Source: Enhydrobacter aerosaccus (GTDB lineage: Bacteria > Pseudomonadota > Alphaproteobacteria > Reyranellales > Reyranellaceae). From it: 64,000 nucleotides of DNA. A program made the translations under genes and the position numbers. Below are positions 57,063 to 64,000 of this stretch, one piece after another. Below the pieces are notes generated by a model that did not search any database, had not been told where the DNA came from, and saw only the letters and a list, made by a program, of their open reading frames with translations. The stretch covers positions 1-64,000 of the forward strand of contig NZ_FUWJ01000006.1 of the NCBI RefSeq assembly GCF_900167455.1, given 5' to 3'. How positions within the stretch are numbered: the first letter of the stretch is position 1; each line of letters opens with the position of its first letter.

Positions 57063-57773
57063 TCAGCGCCCCAGGAAAGCCCTTTGGACATAGGCATTCG
57101 CCAGCAGCTCCTCGCCTGTCCCAGCCAGGACGACGGCGCCCTTTTCGAGCACGTAGCCGCGATGGGCGATGCGTAGGGACTGATGCAGGTTCTGCTCCAC
57201 CAGCAGCACGCTGATGCCGCTTCGGTTCACGGCTTCGATCAGCTGGAACATCTCCTGCGTGACCTTGGGCATCAGGCCGAGCGAAGGCTCGTCGAGGATG
57301 ACGAGGCGCGGTTCGGCCATCAGGCCACGGGCGATTGCGAGCATCTGCTGTTCGCCGCCGCTCATCGACCCGGCCAATTGGCCGCGACGCTCCGCCAGGC
57401 GTGGGAAGAGCGTGAAGGCCTTGTCGACCAGCGCGCCGATGCGCCCGCGTTCCTTGATGTGGGCGCCGAGCTGCAGGTTCTCCATGACCGTCATCTGCGG
57501 GAAGACCAGCCGGCCCTCCGGCACCAGCGTGATGCCGCGGCGCACGACATGGTGGCTGGGCGATCCGCTCAGCACCTCGCCATCGAAGCGGATATCGCCC
57601 TTCTGGGGGCGCAGCACGCCGGCGATCATGCGGACCGTGGTCGATTTGCCGGCGCCGTTGGCACCGAGCAGCGCGACGATCTCGCCCGGCTTCACCGTAA
57701 GCGACACATCCCGCACCGCCGCCGCGCCGTCGTAGGCGAAGGCGAGGCCGGAAACCTCGAGCGCGCCCTGCAT
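57063..57773 (-). CDS. livF: Branched-chain amino acid-type ABC transporter ATPase LivF
   Basis: 236 residues from ATG 57773, which shares one base with the oxygenase stop (TGATG). Walker A GANGAGKST (37-45), VVRRGITLVPEGRLVFPQMTVMENLQLGA typical of LivF, signature MSGGEQQMLAIARGLM and Walker B LVILDEPSLGLMP. It completes the livHMGF set but is on the opposite strand, transcribed with a 2OG-Fe(II) oxygenase rather than with livG. Confidence 0.92.
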   Translation of the reverse strand: MQGALEVSGLAFAYDGAAAVRDVSLTVKPGEIVALLGANGAGKSTTVRMIAGVLRPQKGDIRFDGEVLSGSPSHHVVRRGITLVPEGRLVFPQMTVMENLQLGAHIKERGRIGALVDKAFTLFPRLAERRGQLAGSMSGGEQQMLAIARGLMAEPRLVILDEPSLGLMPKVTQEMFQLIEAVNRSGISVLLVEQNLHQSLRIAHRGYVLEKGAVVLAGTGEELLANAYVQRAFLGR

Positions 57774-58759
57774 CAGGAGGTGGCCTGCTTGCGGTAGGCG
57801 TAGTTGCGATCGAGGCGTTCGATCAGATAGTCGCCATAGCGCACCGGCGGGAAACGGGCCGGGTTGCCGGGGCCGTGGCAGCTCGGCACGACCTCCACGA
57901 TGCTGTCCATCGACATGTCGAAGAAGTAGGGACAGGAATAGCGGTCGCCGCCGGACAGGTTCTTCACGCGATGCGGGGTCGACTGCCAGCGCCCGTTGGT
58001 CCAGCGCGACAGCATGTCGGCCACGTTGACGACCCAGGTTCCGGGCAGGGGCGGCGCCGACAGCCAGGTTCCGTCGCGGCGGCGGACTTCGAGCCCCCCG
58101 CGCTGGTCCTGGCACAGGATGGTGATGAAGCCGTAGTCGGTATGGGGCGCGGAGCCGAAGGCGTCTTCGGGTGCATCCCTGGCCTGTGGCGGATAATGGA
58201 GCAGCCGCAGAAAGGTCGTGGGCTGCCGGAAATGGGGCGCGAACCAGTCCCGCGGCAGGCCGAGCGCCAGCGCCATGGCCGGCAACAGGCGACGCCGGCA
58301 GAACGCTTCCATCGCCTGCTCGTAGGCTTCGACCGGCTGACGGAATTCGGCGGTCGGCAGCTCCGGCCAGAGGTTGGGCCCATCGAGCGGCCGGCCGTAG
58401 CGCGGATCGTCTGGCGGTACCTCGTGCATCAGCATGAAGGATTCGGAATCGTTCGGACGGGTGACCTGCGCAACGGTCGAGGTTTCGATCAGCGATGTCT
58501 TCGGCGCCATGTAGCCGCGATGGAAACTGTTCATGGCGATGGCGTCCTTGGCCGCGCGCGGCAGGGCGTGAAAGCGTCGCGATGCCGCGAACACGCCCTC
58601 GACCAGCGCTTCGTCGACGCCGATATCGGCGAAGTAGCAGAAGCCGATCTGGCTGAAGGCCTGGTCGAGCTGCCGCGCCACCGTCTCCTCGCTTGCATCG
58701 GCGAAGCGGATGACGGGCAGCGCTTCCCGAGTGGCGTAAAGATCAACTGGCGTATCCAT
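57773..58759 (-). CDS. 2-oxoglutarate/Fe(II) oxygenase, isopenicillin N synthase-like
   Basis: 328 residues from ATG 58759; GTG 58768 or TTG 58771 are alternatives because GGGGAGG lies just before them. Non-haem iron ligands: His-x-Asp in PHTDYGFITIL and distal His in STPHRVKN, with the cosubstrate Arg in RYSCPYFFD. The N-terminal half has the DIOX_N pattern (LPVIRFADA, FCYFADIGVD, FHALPRAAKDAI). Family members hydroxylate, desaturate or cyclise small molecules, including amino acid derivatives. Coupled to livF, it may process the transported compound. Confidence 0.86.
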   Translation of the reverse strand: MDTPVDLYATREALPVIRFADASEETVARQLDQAFSQIGFCYFADIGVDEALVEGVFAASRRFHALPRAAKDAIAMNSFHRGYMAPKTSLIETSTVAQVTRPNDSESFMLMHEVPPDDPRYGRPLDGPNLWPELPTAEFRQPVEAYEQAMEAFCRRRLLPAMALALGLPRDWFAPHFRQPTTFLRLLHYPPQARDAPEDAFGSAPHTDYGFITILCQDQRGGLEVRRRDGTWLSAPPLPGTWVVNVADMLSRWTNGRWQSTPHRVKNLSGGDRYSCPYFFDMSMDSIVEVVPSCHGPGNPARFPPVRYGDYLIERLDRNYAYRKQATS

Positions 58760-58962
58760 CGAGCGCACCAACCTCCCCGCGAAACGGCCGCGTTCACTGC
58801 AGTGTAGTCAACCGGCGAGGTGCCGGTCATGCAAGAACCGGTCCCGCATGAGAACGTTGACGACCGGAATCGGTCTGGAGGACAGCCCGCCCCTATCATG
58901 GCGCAATGATCTTCATTGCCCTCAGTTGCGACCGCCGTCCGAGTTCCACTCGGGCCGTCGAA

Positions 58963-58988
58963 CTCGCGAGCCTCGCGAGGCTCGCGAG
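58963..58988. repeat. 26-bp perfect palindrome, TCGCGA-rich
   Basis: CTCGCGAGCCTCG and its exact reverse complement abut at 58975/58976. The core CCTCGCGAGGCTCGCG recurs directly at 59030-59045, and CTCGCGAGGA (58981-58990) also pairs with TCCTCGCGAG (59029-59038). Likely a REP-type repeat or a binding site. Confidence 0.65.
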
Positions 58989-59124
58989 GAATGCCGCAAA
59001 AGCCAGGCGGGGCAGCCTTTTCAGCCAATCCTCGCGAGGCTCGCGTTTTTTGGGGCGAGCAGGGCGGTGGGGAGGGCGCAAATCGGGAAAGCGCGCGAAG
59101 AACCTTTCATTCATCGGCATCCGG

Positions 59125-59148
59125 CGCTTCCCACCCTGTTGGGAAGCG
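59125..59148 (-). terminator. Hairpin after the acyl-CoA synthetase gene
   Basis: CGCTTCCCA (59125-59133) pairs with TGGGAAGCG (59140-59148), a perfect 9-bp stem with a 6-nt loop, 54 bp beyond the synthetase stop. No T-run follows, so termination would be weak or Rho-assisted. Confidence 0.4.
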
Positions 59149-59202
59149 GTAGCAAGCAGCGGCTGTCGATGGTCCTGGTCGGGGAGCTGGACGGCGACTC
59201 TC

Positions 59203-60903
59203 TCAGCCGCCCAGCACGTCCTTCTCGTGGAACTCGATGCCGCGCGTGACTTCGGGAGCGGCGCCCTCGTACTCGACCTTGCGCAGTTGCGTGCGCCGGA
59301 TCTTGCCCGAGATGGTCTTGGGCAGCTCGGTCACGAATTCGAGCCGGCGGATGCGCTTGAACGGCGCCAGGCGCGTGTTGCAGTACTTGAGGATCGACGC
59401 CGCCGTGTCGCGCGTGGGCGGCGTCGAAGCGGTGAGCAGCACGAAGGCCTTGGGCACGCTGAGCCGGATTTCGTCGGGCGACGGCACGATCGCCGCCTCG
59501 GCCACGGCCTCGTGCTCGATCAGCACGCTCTCGAGCTCGAACGGGCTGATGCGGTAGTCGGAGGACTTGAAGACGTCGTCGGCGCGGCCGACGAAGGTGA
59601 GATAGCCATCCGAGTCGACGCTGGCGACATCGCCGGTGCGATAGACCTCGCCGTCGGCACCGGTGAGCTTGCCCGAGGCGTCGGCATAGCCCTGCATCAG
59701 GCCCGCTGGACGATCGGCGCCGAGCACGAGGCAGACCTCGCCCTCCTTGGCTTCCTTGTCATCGGGGTCGAGCAGGCGCACGCGATAGCCCGGCATCGGG
59801 CGGCCCATCGAGCCGGCCTTCACCGGCTGGCCGGGCGAGTTCGCGATCTGCGCCGTCGTCTCGGTCTGGCCGTAGCCATCGCGGATGGTCAGGCCCCAAG
59901 CGTCCTGAACCTGGCTGATGACCTCGGGATTGAGTGGTTCGCCGGCGCCGCAGACTTCGCGCAGGGACAGCTTGTAGCTGCGCAGATCCTCCTGGATCAT
60001 CAGGCGCCAGACCGTGGGCGGGGCGCAGAAGGTCGTCACCTTGCAGCGCTCCAGCACGCCCAGCAGCCCTTTCGCATTGAAAGGCGCCTGGTTGACCATC
60101 AGCACGGTCGCGCCGGCGTTCCAGGGCGCGAAGAAGGTACTCCAGGCATGCTTCGCCCAACCGGGCGAGGAGATGTTCACGTGCACGTCGCCCGGCTGCA
60201 GGCCGAGCCAGTACATGGTGGACAGGCTGCCGACCGGATAGGAGCGGTGGCTGTGACGCACCAGCTTGGGCTTCGCCGTGGTGCCGGAGGTGAAATAGAG
60301 CAGCAGCGGGTCCTCGGCCCGGGTCGGTCCATCCGGCGTAAAGGTCGTCGGCGCCTTATAGGCCTCGGCAAGCGGCAGCCAGCCGTCGAGCCTGGCACCG
60401 CTGGTCGTGACGAAGGTCACGCCGTCGCGCGACAGGCCCTTGCACTTTTCCGCCTGGTCCTCGCCGGCAATGATCATGCGCGCGCGGCCGCGCTCGACCC
60501 GGTCGGCAAGCTCCTCGCTGGTGAGCAGCGTCGTCGCCGGGATCACTACCACCCCGAGCTTCATCGCTGCCAGCATGATCTCCCACAGCGGCGCGACGTT
60601 GTTCAGCACCACCAGCACGTGATCGCCGCGCTTGATGCCCAGTCCGCGCAGCCAGTTGGCAACCTGGTTGGAGCGGACCGACAACTCTGCAAAGGTATGC
60701 CTGCTTTCCTGGCCGGTCGCGGCATCGACAATCCAGAGGGCGCATCGGTCCTTGCTGTCGGCAGCCCGCGCCAGTTCGGCATCGAACCAGTCGAGCGCCC
60801 AGTTGAAGGGCACCGGGGCGGGCCACTGGAAGCCCTTTACTGCCGCGTCGTAGTTGGTCCGGTTGTCGAGCAGGAATTGCCGGGCTTGCTGGAAAGTGGG
60901 CAT
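59203..60903 (-). CDS. AMP-forming acyl-CoA synthetase
   Basis: 566 residues. Activates a carboxylic acid to its acyl-AMP and then CoA ester. Motifs: ATP loop YFTSGTTAKPKLVRHSH, GYGQTETTAQIANSPGQP, YRTGDVASVDSDGYLTFVGRADDVFKSSDYRISPFELE and the C-terminal catalytic Lys in LPKTISGKIRRTQLR. The pattern is nearest medium-chain or aromatic (benzoate/2-aminobenzoate-type) synthetases. The gene stands alone on the minus strand with SDR genes upstream; substrate not assignable. Confidence 0.9.
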   Translation of the reverse strand: MPTFQQARQFLLDNRTNYDAAVKGFQWPAPVPFNWALDWFDAELARAADSKDRCALWIVDAATGQESRHTFAELSVRSNQVANWLRGLGIKRGDHVLVVLNNVAPLWEIMLAAMKLGVVVIPATTLLTSEELADRVERGRARMIIAGEDQAEKCKGLSRDGVTFVTTSGARLDGWLPLAEAYKAPTTFTPDGPTRAEDPLLLYFTSGTTAKPKLVRHSHRSYPVGSLSTMYWLGLQPGDVHVNISSPGWAKHAWSTFFAPWNAGATVLMVNQAPFNAKGLLGVLERCKVTTFCAPPTVWRLMIQEDLRSYKLSLREVCGAGEPLNPEVISQVQDAWGLTIRDGYGQTETTAQIANSPGQPVKAGSMGRPMPGYRVRLLDPDDKEAKEGEVCLVLGADRPAGLMQGYADASGKLTGADGEVYRTGDVASVDSDGYLTFVGRADDVFKSSDYRISPFELESVLIEHEAVAEAAIVPSPDEIRLSVPKAFVLLTASTPPTRDTAASILKYCNTRLAPFKRIRRLEFVTELPKTISGKIRRTQLRKVEYEGAAPEVTRGIEFHEKDVLGG

Positions 60904-60933
60904 GGGCGTTCGTCCCCGATTGTTCTTGTGGTG

Positions 60934-61428
60934 CTATTCGTGGACCGACGGTCCCTCGAGTGCAAGCGCGGCGTCCCCCGCCGGCCGCAAGCCGTCATAG
61001 AGGCCGGCACAGCCGGCGTGCAGGTCGTTACCCGGCGACGAGTCGGTGGGGGCGATGAAGCCGGCGGAGATGACGATGTCGCCGACGCGCAGGCGTGCCT
61101 CGCTCAGCCAGCGCGAGGCGCGCATCGAGGCACCGGCCTTGTCACGGCTCAGCCAACCGCAGATCAGCGTGCGCTCGCCCGAGGGATCGACGCGGATATG
61201 CGCGATATCGCTGCCGGTGAAGGCGCCCGCCGCGCCGGTGACGCGCCACTCGAACGGCACGGTGCGGTAGAGCCGCGCGTCGTCCGCTGTCACATCGGTC
61301 GTGCCGACATAGTCGGAGCGGGTGAGGGCCGGCTCTTCGAGCCATCCCAGCGAGATCGCGATGCCAAAGCCGACCACGAGGGCGAAGAAGAGCGCGATTG
61401 CCCAGGGCAGAAGACGGCGAGCGGTCAC
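60934..61428 (-). CDS. Small membrane-anchored protein of unknown function
   Basis: 164 residues from GTG 61428, overlapping the SDR stop (GTGA). One N-terminal hydrophobic helix (LLPWAIALFFALVVGFGIAISLGWL) is followed by a soluble, probably periplasmic domain with YRTVPFEWRVTGAAGAFTG, HIRVDPSGERTLICGWLSRD and DLHAGCAGL; the two Cys may form a disulfide. No family recognised. Co-translated with the SDR gene. Confidence 0.65.
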   Translation of the reverse strand: MTARRLLPWAIALFFALVVGFGIAISLGWLEEPALTRSDYVGTTDVTADDARLYRTVPFEWRVTGAAGAFTGSDIAHIRVDPSGERTLICGWLSRDKAGASMRASRWLSEARLRVGDIVISAGFIAPTDSSPGNDLHAGCAGLYDGLRPAGDAALALEGPSVHE

Positions 61429-62189
61429 GCGAGCACGGTGGAAAGGCCGCCGTCGACGACCAGCGTATGGCCGGTGATATATGCGCCCGCTTCGGAGGCG
61501 AGCAGCAGCAGCGGGCCGCGCAGATCCTCCGGCTTGCCCCAGCGATGGGAGGCGGTGCGCTGCTCCAGCATGTCGCTGAAGGCCTTGTTCTCCTGCAGAG
61601 CGACATTGATCTCGGTGCGAATGTATCCGGGCGCAATGGCATTGGCCGTGACGTCGGGACCGAACTCGACGGCGAGGCTCTTGGTCAGGCCGACGATGCC
61701 GTGCTTGGCCGAGACGTATCCGGACACCGAGCCGCGGGCCACGATCGCCAGCACCGAGGCGATATTGACGATGCGGCCGTACTTGCGCTTCAGCATGTGC
61801 CGGCCGACCTCGCGCGACAGCACGAAGGGGGCGATCAGGTCGGTCTCGACGGTGCGCCGGAAGGAGTCCGTCGGCAGGTCGACGATCGCTTCGCGCGACA
61901 GCACGCCGGCATTGTTGACCAGAACGTCGATGCGACGGTGCTTGCGGACGATCGCCTCGACCCGTTCGCGGACCGCCGCCTCGTCGGTGATATCGAGCGG
62001 GACCACCTCGGCCTTGCCGCCTTTGCGGACGATCGCGCGGGCGGTGCCTTCGAGGCCTTTCACGGTGCGGCCGGCACAGAGCACGGTAGCACCGGCTGCG
62101 GCCAGGGTGAGTGCCATGTCGCGGCCCAGGCCACGCGAGGCGCCGGTCAGGAGAACGACGCGGTTCTTCATGGAAAAGAGGTCTGCCAT
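61425..62189 (-). CDS. SDR family oxidoreductase
   Basis: 254 residues with TGASRGLG (15-22), NNAG (92-95), catalytic Ser145, Tyr158 and Lys162, and a C-terminal GAYITGHTLVVDGGLSTVLA. AGGATC lies about eight bases before the ATG. The sequence resembles gluconate 5-dehydrogenase and 3-oxoacyl-ACP reductase relatives; the exact substrate is open. Overlaps the next gene by 3 bp and is divergent from another SDR. Confidence 0.87.
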   Translation of the reverse strand: MADLFSMKNRVVLLTGASRGLGRDMALTLAAAGATVLCAGRTVKGLEGTARAIVRKGGKAEVVPLDITDEAAVRERVEAIVRKHRRIDVLVNNAGVLSREAIVDLPTDSFRRTVETDLIAPFVLSREVGRHMLKRKYGRIVNIASVLAIVARGSVSGYVSAKHGIVGLTKSLAVEFGPDVTANAIAPGYIRTEINVALQENKAFSDMLEQRTASHRWGKPEDLRGPLLLLASEAGAYITGHTLVVDGGLSTVLA

Positions 62190-62242
62190 GGGAACCGATC
62201 CTAGCCTAGAAAGGGGCCCGGCACCTATCGGGAGGAGAGATC

Positions 62243-63034
62243 ATGGCCAAAGTGGCAATCGTGACGGGCTCGGCGACCGGACTTGGCGCGGCCTGCGCCG
62301 TCGATCTGGCGGGCAAAGGCTGGAACGTCGCGATCAACTACACCAAGAGCAAGAAGGAAGCGGACGAGACCTACGAAAAGGTCAAGGCCAAGGGTGTCGA
62401 AGCCATCCTCGTCCAGGCCGACATGGGCCAGGACGCCGACTGCCGGAAGCTGGCTGCCGAGACCCTGAAGACGTGGGGACGCATCGACGGGCTGATCAAC
62501 AATGCCGGGACCACCAAGTTCCAAAGTCAGGGCGATCTCGACGGCGTGTCGGCCGAGGACTTCGACCGCATCCTGCGCGTGAACGTCACCGGCCCCTACA
62601 TGATGAGCCGTGCCGTCTATCCGACCATGAAGAAGCAATGGGACGAGAAGCAGGAGCGCGGCGCGATCGTGAACATCTCCTCGATCGCCGGCGTCATGGG
62701 CGTGGGAACCTCGATCCCCTATGCCGCCTCGAAGGGCGCGCTCAATACGCTCACCCTGTCGCTGGCGCGCTGGTTCGGGCCGGCGGTGCGCGTCAACACG
62801 GTGTGCCCCGGCTTCATCCAGACGCGCTGGCTGCTGGGCGCCCTGGGCCAGGACGACTACGAGAAGCTGAAGGCCGCCCAGGAGGCCAGCACGCCGCTGC
62901 GCCAGGCCGGAACGCCGGAGCAGATGGCCGAAGCCGCCATCTTCTTCCTGACCAGCGCCTCCAATATCACCGGCGAGTTCCTGATCGTCGATGCCGGCAC
63001 CCATCTCGGCGGCCTGCCGATGAAGGGTCGTTAG
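62243..63034 (+). CDS. SDR family oxidoreductase
   Basis: 263 residues, MAKVAIVTGSATGLGAACAV, with TGSATGLG (8-15), NNAG (86-89), Tyr160 and Lys164, and the end ITGEFLIVDAGTHLGGLPMKG. GGAGGAG lies close before the ATG. FabG-like. Only 53 bp separates it from the divergent SDR, so both probably share control. Followed by a hairpin. Confidence 0.88.
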   Translation: MAKVAIVTGSATGLGAACAVDLAGKGWNVAINYTKSKKEADETYEKVKAKGVEAILVQADMGQDADCRKLAAETLKTWGRIDGLINNAGTTKFQSQGDLDGVSAEDFDRILRVNVTGPYMMSRAVYPTMKKQWDEKQERGAIVNISSIAGVMGVGTSIPYAASKGALNTLTLSLARWFGPAVRVNTVCPGFIQTRWLLGALGQDDYEKLKAAQEASTPLRQAGTPEQMAEAAIFFLTSASNITGEFLIVDAGTHLGGLPMKGR

Positions 63035-63052
63035 GACGGACAAATCGTCGAG

Positions 63053-63077
63053 CGTGGCGCGGCCCTGCCGCGCCACG
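63053..63077 (+). terminator. Hairpin after the SDR gene
   Basis: CGTGGCGCGG (63053-63062) and CCGCGCCACG (63068-63077) make a perfect 10-bp stem with loop CCCTG, 18 bp after the stop. The 3' flank ACTTGAACTTTCTT has only scattered T, so it is a strong hairpin but an imperfect intrinsic terminator. Confidence 0.55.
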
Positions 63078-63221
63078 ACTTGAACTTTCTTCGGTGCCGA
63101 CGGCGAAGAGAAAGTCCTTTCCTTTCGCAGTACGTCTTCTCATGGACCGCCGCACTTCTTCTCCATGGCGGGATTTGGAGCGCGGGCCAAGATCGACCGG
63201 AACAACCCGGAGGTCTTGTCC

Positions 63222-64000
63222 ATGAGCCTGCAAGCGACTGCCGACACCCTTGCCAGCTTGCCGCATGTCGTGGCCGACTTGAACTATCTCGTGCCCATGG
63301 CCGAGCGGCCCCGCAACTACACCTTCGAACCGCCGGCCGGCGAGCCCTGGAGCAATATCCAGAACGAGACGCGGCGCGTTTCCATCCATGATGCGCGGCC
63401 GATCGCCGACAAGGTGTCGCTCGATGCCAATGGCTTCGCGCTCGTCAGCCATCGCAGCGCCGTGCGCGACTTCTTCGACGATGATGAAGTCCGGAAGGTC
63501 TACTACCCTGAGGTCGAGCGGTTGCTGAAGGAAGCAACTGGCGCCGATCGTGTCTTCATCTTCGACCATACGACCCGGCGCCGCGTGCCCGGCGCGCAGG
63601 ATCGTGGCGGCGGTCCGCGCCAGCCGGTGCAGCGGGTCCACATCGATCACACCGCGCGCTCCGGCCCGCAACGCGTGCGCGATCTCCTGCCCGAAGAGGC
63701 CGACGAGTTGCTGAAGGGGCGCGTGCAGGTGGTCAATGTCTGGCGGCCGATCCGTGGTCCGCTGCTCGACTCACCGCTTGCCGTGTGCGACGCCACGACC
63801 GTGCGCAGCGACGAGCTGGTGCCGTCGGATCTCGTCTATCCGCATCGCGTCGGCGAAACCTACTCGGTCACCTACAATCCGGCGCACCGCTGGTACTATG
63901 TCCCGCAGATGCGGACCGGCGAGGCGCTGCTGCTGAAATGCTCGGATACGTCGACGCAGGTTCCGGCGCGCTTCACGCCCCACACGGCCTTCGTCGACCC
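63222..64000 (+). CDS. CmcJ/NvfI-family oxygenase, partial at the window edge
   Basis: The frame from ATG 63222 is open to the last base (259 codons visible). GGAGG lies 9 nt upstream. Features of the CmcJ-like 2OG-Fe(II)-related family: RVHIDHTARSGPQRVRDLLP, VVNVWRPIRGPLLDSPLAVCDA, HRWYYVPQMRTGEALLLKCSD and FTPHTAFVDP. The His-x-Asp and late His are visible. Characterised relatives include the cephamycin methoxylation protein CmcJ and fungal tailoring enzymes; bacterial homologues mostly lack known roles. Related proteins are about 270-290 residues, so only the last few are missing. Confidence 0.82.
   Translation, partial: MSLQATADTLASLPHVVADLNYLVPMAERPRNYTFEPPAGEPWSNIQNETRRVSIHDARPIADKVSLDANGFALVSHRSAVRDFFDDDEVRKVYYPEVERLLKEATGADRVFIFDHTTRRRVPGAQDRGGGPRQPVQRVHIDHTARSGPQRVRDLLPEEADELLKGRVQVVNVWRPIRGPLLDSPLAVCDATTVRSDELVPSDLVYPHRVGETYSVTYNPAHRWYYVPQMRTGEALLLKCSDTSTQVPARFTPHTAFVD

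Larger units (their letters stand above)
58760..59202. other. Gene-free region with TCGCGA palindromes
   Basis: About 440 bp between two minus-strand genes. The first part must hold the promoter of the oxygenase-livF pair, but none was recognised with confidence. It contains a 26-bp perfect palindrome (58963-58988) built from TCGCGA/GCCTCGCGAGGC, a second copy of its 16-base core CCTCGCGAGGCTCGCG at 59030-59045 followed by six T, and a 9-bp hairpin at 59125-59148. Small open frames here are Arg/Leu/Ala-rich by-products of the repeat. Confidence 0.6.

Noticed and set aside
58896..59120. Short minus-strand frame in the palindrome region
   Set aside because: Its Leu/Ala/Arg repeats come from the TCGCGAGG repeat; no ribosome site or homologue recognised.
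58906..63225. A 1439-codon plus-strand open frame
   Set aside because: It runs antisense to the acyl-CoA synthetase and one SDR and in a shifted frame through the other SDR; it has low-complexity Arg/Ala/Gly composition and no domain, typical of GC-rich shadow frames.

Overview
The window comes from a GC-rich chromosome of an alphaproteobacterium. The main reasons are the gene order tuf-S10-spc-alpha with secY-adk-rpsM-rpsK-rpoA-rplQ and no rpmJ or infA between adk and rpsM, a cyoABCD quinol oxidase, the dense use of 4-bp ATGA/GTGA overlaps, and soil-type catabolic genes. A Rhodospirillales/Reyranella-like or Bradyrhizobium-like soil bacterium fits, but no rRNA gene is present to fix the genus.

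Layout. 1-15.2 kb: tuf and 27 further co-directional genes for ribosomal proteins, SecY, adenylate kinase and RNA polymerase alpha, closed by an intrinsic terminator at 15200-15235; a near-consensus promoter and a hairpin leader sit inside the cluster before rpsM. 15.4-18.1 kb: divergent acyl-CoA dehydrogenase and enoyl-CoA hydratase genes. 18.1-23.7 kb: a signalling cluster of adenylate-cyclase/FHA protein, Ser/Thr kinase with a degenerate nuclease-like tail, glycine-zipper lipoprotein, and a second paralogous Ser/Thr kinase with a peptidoglycan-binding-like domain. 23.8-36.2 kb: housekeeping and catabolic genes (isocitrate-lyase family, tandem FAD oxidases, Sua5/YrdC, CysQ, nucleosidase, several SDRs, gluconokinase, LLM flavoprotein, FAD/NAD(P) protein). 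36.2-40 kb: cyoDCBA quinol oxidase. 40.5-44.4 kb: a periplasmic molybdenum hydroxylase operon (tri-haem cytochrome c, 2Fe-2S subunit, Tat-exported Mo subunit). 44.5-50.3 kb: a stress/repair-like group (BON protein, isoaspartyl methyltransferase-erythromycin esterase fusion, a ROK protein whose segments look circularly permuted, LigC-like DNA ligase, HAD phosphatase, and an mgtC gene broken by one extra G in a G6 run). 50.4-58.8 kb: exported nucleoside-phosphorylase-like protein, amidohydrolase, a branched-chain-amino-acid-type ABC transporter split over two convergent arms (binding protein-livH-livM-livG on plus; 2OG-Fe(II) oxygenase-livF on minus). 59.2-64 kb: acyl-CoA synthetase, two SDRs, a small membrane-anchored protein and a CmcJ-like oxygenase cut by the window edge.

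How the genes work together. The first 15 kb is the translation/secretion core. The kinase cluster has all parts of a phospho-signalling unit: two membrane-anchored kinases, a phosphothreonine reader (FHA) fused to a cyclase, and an envelope lipoprotein. The liv locus with its amidohydrolase and oxygenase looks like an uptake-and-breakdown unit for an unknown nitrogenous compound. The Mo-hydroxylase feeds electrons to cytochrome c, while the neighbouring cyo genes provide a quinol-dependent terminal oxidase.

The least ordinary items are the kinase/cyclase-FHA cluster, the permuted ROK protein, the methyltransferase-esterase fusion, the 16-bp inverted repeat that includes the livH start codon, and the frameshifted mgtC. 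No tRNA, rRNA, CRISPR array, transposase or phage gene was seen.
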